13,400 bases of DNA, taken from NCBI GenBank assembly GCA_018364455.1, contig JAGZLW010000048.1:1-13400 (forward strand), written 5' to 3'. Within the stretch, counting starts at the first letter, position 1; each line of letters starts with the position of its first letter. This document shows, piece after piece, positions 1 through 4,600 of the stretch. A program made the translations under genes and the position numbers. Source of the DNA: Streptococcus mitis. GTDB taxonomy: Bacteria > Bacillota > Bacilli > Lactobacillales > Streptococcaceae. The notes under the pieces are model-generated. The model was not told the origin of the DNA, did no database searches, and was given only the letters and a program-made list of their open reading frames with translations.

Positions 1-86
1 AGAGGAATTGCTCCTCCATCCACATCCATCAACTCTTCTTCTGTAAGAGCTACAAAGTTCTGTTCCATTTTGTCAAAATTTGTCAT
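1..86 (-). CDS. Double-glycine leader peptide, bacteriocin-like (partial, runs off left edge)
   Basis: Only the first 28 codons are in the window. They read MTNFDKMEQNFVALTEEELM followed by DVDGG and then AIP. This is a typical double-glycine leader: F at -15, L at -12, L at -7, V at -4 and GG at -2/-1 before the cut site. Such leaders are removed by the peptidase domain of a ComA/BlpA-type ABC exporter during secretion. The start is supported by GAGGAG (reverse strand, near 94-99) ahead of the ATG. The mature part is outside the window, so bacteriocin versus pheromone cannot be decided. It is the third double-glycine gene in a row on this strand, 34 bases after the 51-aa peptide, which favours a bacteriocin cluster. 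Confidence 0.8.
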   Translation of the reverse strand, partial: MTNFDKMEQNFVALTEEELMDVDGGAIP

Positions 87-120
87 CTTTTTTCTCCTCT
101 TGTTCTATTTTTTCTAAATC

Positions 121-276
121 TTATCTTCTAAAAAATGGGGTTCCAATAAATACACCGCGTAGCAATAGACCTGTAATTAGACCCCGTTGATAACTTTCCT
201 TGCTACCACCCACCAGCAAAGCTAAGTCGCTTTCCTTTAATACCTCAACAGTATACTTATCATTCATTTCATTCAT
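121..276 (-). CDS. Double-glycine leader peptide, putative class IIb bacteriocin subunit (51 aa)
   Basis: A 51-residue product. The leader (residues 1-24, ending ESDLALLVGG) has V-15, L-12, L-7, L-4 and GG, matching substrates of ComA/BlpA-type peptidase exporters. The predicted mature part is 27 residues, from SKESYQRGLI to a basic end FFRR. It is hydrophobic and cationic and contains two GxxxG motifs (GLITG and GVFIG), the helix-helix motif of two-peptide bacteriocins. AGGAGG lies at the right distance from the ATG. The gene starts 11 bases after the stop of the 42-aa peptide, so the two are probably co-transcribed and translationally linked. The mature peptide is shorter than most class IIb subunits, so a signalling role is possible. 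I do not recognise it as a named peptide. Confidence 0.82.
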   Translation of the reverse strand: MNEMNDKYTVEVLKESDLALLVGGSKESYQRGLITGLLLRGVFIGTPFFRR

Positions 277-287
277 CGCTTATCCTC

Positions 288-416
288 CTAAAAACCTAAA
301 CCCCTACGAAATCCAAGGTACCAATCTGCAAGGGTCTTCGCCCAACTTTCTCCACCTTGAATATCGGTCAATTCTTCCGAAGTTAGCTCAACAAATCCAT
401 AGTAATGTTCTTTCAT
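288..416 (-). CDS. Double-glycine leader peptide, putative partner bacteriocin subunit or signal (42 aa)
   Basis: A 42-residue product. The leader MKEHYYGFVELTSEELTDIQ plus GG has F-15, L-12, L-7 and I-4, the same positional signature as ComC and BlpC leaders. The predicted mature part is 20 residues, starting ESWAKTLADW and ending GFRRGLGF. It contains one GxxxG motif (GFRRG), is tryptophan/aromatic rich and carries a net positive charge near its C-terminus. The start is set by AAGGAAGG about 10 bases upstream. That ribosome site and the 60-70 bases above it are a copy of the leader found before each of the 16-codon ORFs, so this gene sits where a fourth array unit would be. Its stop is 11 bases from the next double-glycine gene. 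A bacteriocin pair with the 51-aa peptide is the likeliest role; a peptide signal is the alternative. Confidence 0.82.
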   Translation of the reverse strand: MKEHYYGFVELTSEELTDIQGGESWAKTLADWYLGFRRGLGF

Positions 417-489
417 TATTTTATTCCTTCCTTTTCCTCTTACTTATCTATTCGAAAAAAATTTCGAAAATGTACAACTAAATCAAATT

Positions 490-540
490 TTATTTAAAAA
501 ATAATTTAATGAACCACGGATAAAAGATTGGTAGATACAT
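490..540 (-). CDS. 16-aa aromatic amphipathic peptide, array copy nearest the bacteriocin genes
   Basis: ATG to TAA, product MYLPIFYPWFIKLFFK. AAAGGAG sits 9 bases before the ATG. There is no double-glycine leader and no signal peptide. Seven of 16 residues are F, W or Y and two are lysines, so it could insert in or lie on a membrane. The same 17-codon frame, with no indel, is kept in two more copies upstream (pattern M-x-x-x-x-F-Y-x-W-x-x-x-L-F-x-K). Of the five codons differing from the 615-665 copy, two changes are synonymous and one is F to Y. The function is unknown. Candidates are a leaderless membrane-active peptide, a short hydrophobic signal, or an upstream leader ORF. Gene finders would normally skip it. 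Confidence 0.68.
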   Translation of the reverse strand: MYLPIFYPWFIKLFFK

Positions 541-614
541 AAACCAGGCTCCTTTCTTTTCCTCTTACTTATCTATTCGAAAAAAATTTCGAAAATGTAC
601 AACTAAATTAAATT

Positions 615-665
615 TTATTTCAAAAATAATTTAATATACCATGAATAGAAAATTGGTAGATACAT
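615..665 (-). CDS. 16-aa aromatic amphipathic peptide, middle array copy
   Basis: ATG to TAA, product MYLPIFYSWYIKLFLK. The ribosome site GGAAAGGAG is 8 bases before the ATG. Compared with the 490-540 copy it has P8S, F10Y and F15L, all keeping an aromatic or hydrophobic, lysine-ended helix-like peptide. Start codon, stop codon and length are unchanged. The leader in front of it keeps both TTTTCGAA words even though the 4 bases between them differ (TTGT instead of ATTT). No family is recognised. Confidence 0.68.
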   Translation of the reverse strand: MYLPIFYSWYIKLFLK

Positions 666-739
666 GAACTAGGCTCCTTTCCTTTTCCTCTTACTTATCT
701 ATTCGAAAAACAATTCGAAAATGTACAACTAAATTAAAT

Positions 740-790
740 TTATTTAAAAAATAACTCAGTGAACCATGGGTAGAACATTGATATAAACAT
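740..790 (-). CDS. 16-aa aromatic amphipathic peptide, first and most diverged array copy
   Basis: ATG to TAA, product MFISMFYPWFTELFFK, with GGAAAGGAG 8 bases upstream. It differs from the other copies at residues 2-5, 11 and 12; the IK pair there becomes TE, so the net charge drops to about zero. The core FYPWF and the end LFFK are kept. This is the first unit after the response-regulator terminator, and its leader has only one of the two TTTTCGAA words, because the upstream part is replaced by the terminator region. Lower charge and a shortened leader could mean different function or regulation. No family is recognised. Confidence 0.65.
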   Translation of the reverse strand: MFISMFYPWFTELFFK

Positions 791-840
791 GAACTAGGCT
801 CCTTTCCTTTTCCTCTTACTTATCTATTCGAAAAAAAGTC

Positions 841-878
841 AAAAAAATAAGAATATCAGAAAATTTTCCGACATTCTT
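841..878 (-). terminator. Rho-independent terminator after the response regulator
   Basis: On the minus strand AAGAATGTCGGAAAA (864-878) pairs over all 15 positions, two of them G-U, with TTTTCTGATATTCTT (849-863); the innermost A-U pairs must open to form the loop. An A and then seven Ts follow (841-848). It lies 30 bases after the stop of the regulator gene. It separates the signalling operon from the small-peptide array, so the array needs its own promoter or relies on read-through. Confidence 0.85.
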
Positions 879-908
879 ATTGATAAACTCATCCAAGTCT
901 AACAGATA

Positions 909-1640
909 TTAGACATTGAGATGTTTTTTAAGTGTTCTTCTGGCTGTTCGCGATACGGGGAAGTGCAAGCCTTCTAACAAGGTCACTTCTGTGGCAGTCA
1001 TCTCTTCAATTGCCTGTAAACTGACTAAAGTATTGCGATTTGCATAGACAAAGTAATCTTTTTCAGCCTTAGTAGCGATATCCTTGAGACTACCATAAAT
1101 GGTCTTGATAGAATGATTGGCATAATAGACCTTGATACGGTGGGATTCTACTGAGGTTTCAAAGGCTAAAATCTCATGGTAGGGCAGAGTGAATCCCCGT
1201 CTTCCCTCAAAACTATAGGTAAAGAGACGCATATTTTCCCTCTTATCTACTGCCAGTACATAGTCCAGACAGCGCTCCAACTGATGACGGTAATCCTCCT
1301 CTGGCTGATCCTTGGAAATAAAATCCAAGGCAGACAAGTGGTAACGAAAAGCTAGAGGCAAGGCCTCCGAGTGCGTGGACACAAAGACAATGCTTGTAAA
1401 GGGATCTCGCTCCCGAATCTGTTGAGCAACCTGAAAGCCCCGTTCACGCTCTCCATCAATCTCTAAATCTAATAAATAGAGCTGGTAATGGTCAAAATAC
1501 TGAGAATACTTTTCAACATCTCCATAGCTTTTGGCAATATCAATTTCCAATCTCAAATTGCGAGAGCGACCGATATCTAGTAAAGTCTGCTCTATCCGTC
1601 CTTGCTGGACTCTATCGTCTTCCAAAACTAAAATTCTCAT
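909..1640 (-). CDS. LytTR-family response regulator (ComE/BlpR type)
   Basis: A 243-residue two-component response regulator, DNA-binding and cytoplasmic. The receiver domain spans about residues 1-120: acidic pocket E7-D8-D9, phospho-acceptor D58 in LYLLDLE, S88/T89 and K110. The C-terminal half, about 140-243, is a LytTR domain, with the typical FVYANRNTLVSL and FPVSRTARRTLKKHL segments. Architecture and length match ComE and BlpR, which bind direct repeats and activate peptide and bacteriocin promoters. The start overlaps the stop of the kinase gene as ATGA, so the two are translated as a pair. It is followed by a strong terminator. Likely targets are its own peptide-kinase promoter and the small-peptide genes downstream; this is inferred from position. 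It is not identical to the ComE or BlpR sequences I remember, so no symbol is given. Confidence 0.93.
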   Translation of the reverse strand: MRILVLEDDRVQQGRIEQTLLDIGRSRNLRLEIDIAKSYGDVEKYSQYFDHYQLYLLDLEIDGERERGFQVAQQIRERDPFTSIVFVSTHSEALPLAFRYHLSALDFISKDQPEEDYRHQLERCLDYVLAVDKRENMRLFTYSFEGRRGFTLPYHEILAFETSVESHRIKVYYANHSIKTIYGSLKDIATKAEKDYFVYANRNTLVSLQAIEEMTATEVTLLEGLHFPVSRTARRTLKKHLNV

Positions 1641-2983
1641 TCCTCTCCCCCTCGTTTCTCATCCTTAAATGGCAATTCTAAATCTTGTCTAAAAGTCGTC
1701 TCTCCTAGCTGGGTATCTAAGTTTAAATCATAATGAAAAACCATATCCTCCAAGGTCGCTAAACCCAGTCCACTGTGGTTTCCCTTGGTAGAGTATCCCT
1801 TTTGACTGAGAATGCTGGGATTTAGTTCTTCCTTCTTACGAGTGTTTTCAATGATAAAACGGACACTCCTATCACTTGCCAACAAAGCAACCCTAATCTG
1901 CGGATTTTCCGCCTCACTGGCTGCCTCTAAGGCATTTGTCGTGAGGATAGAGAGGATACGGATAGCCTCCAACATAGGCAAAGCCAGCTCTTCGACAACC
2001 CCCACCGTCTCCAAACTAAAATGAATTCCCTGATTATCTGCCACAATCATGGCTTTTGCCAAGGTATTACGAATGGCTATGTCATGGATATTGTGAAGAT
2101 TAAAGGCCGTGTAGTCCGCCTTTCTCAGCTTTTCATTGGTCTTCAGAAAGACATCTTGATAAATGGTAGACACCTCAGCCATATCTTGATTCGCTATGGC
2201 AGGCTCCATGCTAGCGACAATCCCTGCAAAATCATGACGGAAACCTCGAACCTCATCATAGAGATGACCCAACTTATCCACCATCCCTTGCAAGGAACGA
2301 TTTTCTTCTTCCTGTCTCTGAATGGTCTGCTCATCACGATAAACCTGCTCTAAGTGTCTGATATAAAAGAGCCAGGAGAAAAAGAGAATGAAAATCAGGA
2401 GAGAAATGGTCGTGTCAAAGCGAACGTAAAAAGAACTATTTCTATTGGTCATGAACGAAGAGAATATCCTAAATCCAGTCAGAGGTAGGATAATGAAAAA
2501 GCTCTTACGATAGTGGGTTTTAAAAGTATCTGAAAAGAATAAATCCAAATCCAAAGACCAACGCTTCATAATTTTACAACATAGAAAGATTGATAATAAA
2601 TCAAATATAGATATATATAAAGTAGAAAACGAATCTACGAAACAACAATGCTCACCAGATAATACACGAATCCAAATTGTCAAAAATAAATAACGAATAC
2701 TTTGAAAGAAGAGAAAAAGATACAGAGAAAGAAAAAGAGATTCCCCTTTTCCCTTGTGCAATACTAATAAAAAAATACAGTAAAAGTAGATAAGAACTCC
2801 TATATGAAATAATTCTCCAAATGTTTGACGAGCAGATAAACTAATTAAAAATATAAGTATCCAATAACGTTTTTTATAAAATTCTGGGGAAATTTGAGCA
2901 CCCAAATAAATAGTAGGCACTATGGTTGAAACGACTACCAACAGTAGATATATCACAGAAAATAAGAATTCTAAAATAAGCAT
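1637..2983 (-). CDS. HPK10-family histidine kinase, peptide-pheromone receptor (ComD/BlpH type)
   Basis: A 448-residue sensor kinase in the cell membrane. Residues 1 to about 210 are very hydrophobic with six or seven membrane segments, the receptor region for secreted peptides in this family. A coiled-coil-like stretch follows (about 212-245). The phospho-acceptor is H250 in RGFRHDFAGIV, typical of HPK10 kinases, which lack the usual HExxxPL box. The ATP-binding domain shows N350 in TTNALEA and a glycine box SGLGLATLEDM at 404-414. The gene lies 33 bases after a double-glycine peptide gene and overlaps the regulator gene, giving the order peptide-kinase-regulator. The ribosome site before the ATG is weak, but an in-frame stop lies close upstream with no other start between, so the ATG at 2983 is the only reasonable choice. 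Confidence 0.93.
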   Translation of the reverse strand: MLILEFLFSVIYLLLVVVSTIVPTIYLGAQISPEFYKKRYWILIFLISLSARQTFGELFHIGVLIYFYCIFLLVLHKGKGESLFLSLYLFLFFQSIRYLFLTIWIRVLSGEHCCFVDSFSTLYISIFDLLSIFLCCKIMKRWSLDLDLFFSDTFKTHYRKSFFIILPLTGFRIFSSFMTNRNSSFYVRFDTTISLLIFILFFSWLFYIRHLEQVYRDEQTIQRQEEENRSLQGMVDKLGHLYDEVRGFRHDFAGIVASMEPAIANQDMAEVSTIYQDVFLKTNEKLRKADYTAFNLHNIHDIAIRNTLAKAMIVADNQGIHFSLETVGVVEELALPMLEAIRILSILTTNALEAASEAENPQIRVALLASDRSVRFIIENTRKKEELNPSILSQKGYSTKGNHSGLGLATLEDMVFHYDLNLDTQLGETTFRQDLELPFKDEKRGGEE

Positions 2984-3016
2984 AAATAAATCTAATCTCT
3001 AACTAATACTGTGAAT

Positions 3017-3163
3017 TTAAGCAACGTGTCTACCCGTACCAAATAATTTATTGCACCATTTTACAGTATCTTCAAAAATCCCTCCACCATTCACTTCCTC
3101 CAAAACCTCTGGAGTTAACTCTTCAAATTGTTCCAATTCTACAAATGTATTTTTCATTTCCAT
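3017..3163 (-). CDS. ComC-like double-glycine pheromone precursor (48 aa)
   Basis: A 48-residue peptide. The leader begins MEMKNTFVELEQFEELTPEV and ends LEEVNGG (27 residues), with F-15, L-12, L-7 and V-4. Its start, MKNTFVELEQF, resembles the ComC leader as I remember it (MKNTVKLEQF). The predicted mature part is 21 residues, beginning GIFEDTVKWC and ending GTGRHVA, with one cysteine. AAAAGGAG lies 6 bases before the first ATG; the second ATG two codons later is possible but less well spaced. The gene directly precedes the HPK10 kinase and LytTR regulator, the standard layout of ComCDE, so it is most likely the autoinducing signal of that pair. Activity of the mature peptide is inferred. It would need a peptidase-containing ABC exporter, which is not in the window. 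Confidence 0.85.
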   Translation of the reverse strand: MEMKNTFVELEQFEELTPEVLEEVNGGGIFEDTVKWCNKLFGTGRHVA

Positions 3164-3183
3164 GACAGACTCCTTTTCATTAT

Positions 3184-3189
3184 TTTATA
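3184..3189 (-). promoter_or_regulatory. Probable -10 element of the pheromone-kinase-regulator operon
   Basis: TATAAA on the minus strand, 20 bases above the peptide start. No good -35 is seen at 16-18 bases (the sequence there is close to ATGGAG). This fits a promoter that needs an activator, as ComE- and BlpR-driven promoters do. I could not see a convincing pair of LytTR direct repeats by eye. Confidence 0.4.
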
Positions 3190-3216
3190 GATAACTCTAT
3201 CCCCTGCTCCATCTAC

Positions 3217-3260
3217 AAAAGGCTTTAGTTTCCTTTTAAAATACAAGAAATCTAAAGCCT
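3217..3260 (-). terminator. Terminator-like hairpin after the 389-aa choline-binding protein gene
   Basis: AGGCTTTAG at 3220-3228 and CTAAAGCCT at 3252-3260 are perfect inverted repeats, with a further TTTC/GAAA pairing inside after a one-base bulge. On the minus strand a short T run (3217-3220) follows. The loop is long (about 15 bases after the inner pairing) and the T run is short, so termination may be partial. Confidence 0.6.
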
Positions 3261-3315
3261 CCTGAAAATGGTATATTGGTTAGAGCGTTAACGATTAGTT
3301 GTGAAGATGTTATTT

Positions 3316-4485
3316 TTATTTAACCACAACCACTTTATAATATTCGTTTGAGTGTGGAGATTCAATCTTAATTTTTTCACCGTATAAACCATCGATTTCT
3401 TTATCCAGATAATCTGAAACTCCTGATGGCAAGCGTTTCATCTTAAGAATTTCACCAGATTGATCCGCATAGGCTAGGAAGTGATAGTGGGTTGTAGCCA
3501 TACCATCATCAATTAATACAAAGTAACCTGTTTTGAGCTTACCTTGCTCATTTTCTAAATAGTATAGTTTATTGTTATTGATTGTAAAGTGGGTAGCTCC
3601 AAGACGAAGTCGTGCACCTGGATTTTCTAAATAGACATCATTGCCAACTTTTTTAATCTCTGAATAGGTTGTCATTGCTGGGATATTAACCACACGATGT
3701 CCATTTTCATCAAAGTAGTAGCGATTTGGTAAGTTTTGGAAGTTCTGTACAACTGCCTTAGGATCAATTTCTTGTCCTTCTTCTTTATTATCCACTAAAG
3801 CTAAGGTAGTATTTGCAACCTCATCTCCATATTTATTAGAAAACTTCTTGAACTCTGGTCTGATATACCAAGCATTTTTTTCAATAATAACATCGTCACC
3901 TTTAGCATTTAGCAAATATTCTTGCCCATCTCCAAGTTTGACAATATCATGAATACTGTATCCAGCATCTTTTCTATTTGCTAGATAGCCATCCTTACCA
4001 ATAACATAACTTTCCCCATCACTGGCTGGGACAGCTCTATCTGCGACCATAGCACCTGATTTTTCAAAGTAAGACCATTTACCATTTGGAGTCGCCCATC
4101 CTGTTGCCATAGCGCCACTGTCTTTGAGGTAATACCATGTAGATCCTTCTTTGTACCAACCTGTACGCATAGCACCACTATTTGCTAGTGAGTACCATGT
4201 ATTTCCTTCCTTGTACCAGCCAGTACGCATGGCGCCACTATCTGCTAGAGAATACCAAGTATTGCCGTCTTTGAGCCAACCTGTCTGCATTTTACCAGTG
4301 CTGTCGAAGTGATACCAAGAGCCAGCATTTTGTACCCATTTATCCTTAGCTAGACTGCCATCTTGAGAAAGATTCCAGTCAGCACCATTTTTAACCCAAG
4401 TATCTGCAGCCTGTACTTGGTTGATAGACAAAAGCAGACCAGCACCTGCAAGCAAACCAAGAGTAAGTAATTTAGATTTTTTCAT
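3316..4485 (-). CDS. Choline-binding surface protein with uncharacterised C-terminal region
   Basis: About 389 residues, secreted and held on the cell wall by binding choline on teichoic acids. The signal peptide has a KKSK start, a hydrophobic core, and likely cleavage after QVQA, before ADTW. Residues about 30-150 form five to six choline-binding repeats of about 20 residues, with the pattern TGWYKEGNTWYSLANSGAMR. The C-terminal 240 residues have only weak repeat-like pieces (for example NRYYFDENGHRVV) and no catalytic motif I can name. CbpF/CbpJ-type adhesins also combine good and degenerate repeats, so an adhesin or decoy role is possible. The start at 4485 is preferred because AGGAGG is 8 bases away; the ATG at 4491 is only 2 bases from it. 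A good promoter lies upstream, so it is transcribed separately from the NlpC/P60 gene. Confidence 0.88.
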   Translation of the reverse strand: MKKSKLLTLGLLAGAGLLLSINQVQAADTWVKNGADWNLSQDGSLAKDKWVQNAGSWYHFDSTGKMQTGWLKDGNTWYSLADSGAMRTGWYKEGNTWYSLANSGAMRTGWYKEGSTWYYLKDSGAMATGWATPNGKWSYFEKSGAMVADRAVPASDGESYVIGKDGYLANRKDAGYSIHDIVKLGDGQEYLLNAKGDDVIIEKNAWYIRPEFKKFSNKYGDEVANTTLALVDNKEEGQEIDPKAVVQNFQNLPNRYYFDENGHRVVNIPAMTTYSEIKKVGNDVYLENPGARLRLGATHFTINNNKLYYLENEQGKLKTGYFVLIDDGMATTHYHFLAYADQSGEILKMKRLPSGVSDYLDKEIDGLYGEKIKIESPHSNEYYKVVVVK

Positions 4486-4506
4486 AGCCATTTCCTCCTT
4501 TATTGA

Positions 4507-4543
4507 ATAGCTATAGGAGGGTTTCCCCTCTTTATTTAGCTAT
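4507..4543 (-). other. Stem-loop in the 5' leader of the choline-binding protein mRNA
   Basis: Outer arms ATAGCTA (minus strand, 4537-4543) and TAGCTAT (4507-4513) can pair, enclosing an inner GAGGG/CCCTC stem (4526-4530 with 4517-4521). The structure begins almost at the predicted transcript start and ends about 8 bases before the AGGAGG ribosome site. It could stabilise the mRNA or tune translation; there is no T run, so it is not an ordinary terminator. Confidence 0.5.
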
Positions 4544-4572
4544 ATTCTAATACTTTTCATAATCAAAGTCAA
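4544..4572 (-). promoter_or_regulatory. Sigma-A-type promoter of the 389-aa choline-binding protein gene
   Basis: On the minus strand TTGACT (4567-4572) and TAGAAT (4544-4549) are separated by exactly 17 bases, close to the TTGACA/TATAAT consensus. The predicted transcript starts near 4537, just at the base of the leader stem-loop. Confidence 0.78.
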
Positions 4573-4600
4573 TAATATTGTGAAAAATTAGACAATATTA
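4573..4600 (-). other. Perfect 9-bp inverted repeat between the two choline-binding genes
   Basis: TAATATTGT (4573-4581) and ACAATATTA (4592-4600) are perfect inverted repeats around a 10-base loop. The distal arm overlaps the stop codon of the NlpC/P60 gene, and the other arm touches the -35 element of the next promoter. No T run follows, so it may be a weak terminator or a protein-binding site acting on that promoter. Confidence 0.45.

Larger units (their letters stand above)
417..837 (-). repeat. Tandem array of 125-bp units, each a conserved leader plus a mini-ORF
   Basis: Two complete units (490-614 and 615-739) are each exactly 125 bp. A third unit (740-837) has its ORF but a shortened leader, and a fourth leader copy (417-489) precedes the 42-aa peptide gene. 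Read on the minus strand, each leader runs from the previous stop codon through TTGTACATTTTCG, two TTTTCGAA words 4 bases apart, ATAGATAAGTAAGAGG and a GGAAAGGAG ribosome site to an ATG. By hand count the leaders of the two full units differ at about 4 bases and 2 single-base indels in 74. Their ORFs differ at 7 to 12 bases in 51 between copies, so the non-coding part is more conserved than the coding part. It is not a CRISPR: the unit is too long and the copies differ along their length. Confidence 0.93.

Noticed and set aside
200..481. 93-codon open frame on the plus strand over the array
   Set aside because: It runs antisense through the two double-glycine peptide genes and a repeat leader, has no ribosome site and a low-complexity translation.
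417..837. CRISPR array
   Set aside because: The units are 125 bp and homologous along their length, with conserved ORFs rather than short repeats and unrelated spacers.
3181..3300. ComE/BlpR-type direct-repeat operator before the pheromone gene
   Set aside because: I looked for paired 9-10 base repeats about two turns apart and found none convincing by eye; only isolated partial matches.
4486..4491. ATG at 4491 as start of the 389-aa choline-binding protein
   Set aside because: It is only 2 bases from AGGAGG; the ATG at 4485 is at the normal 8 bases and begins a cleaner signal peptide (MKKSK).
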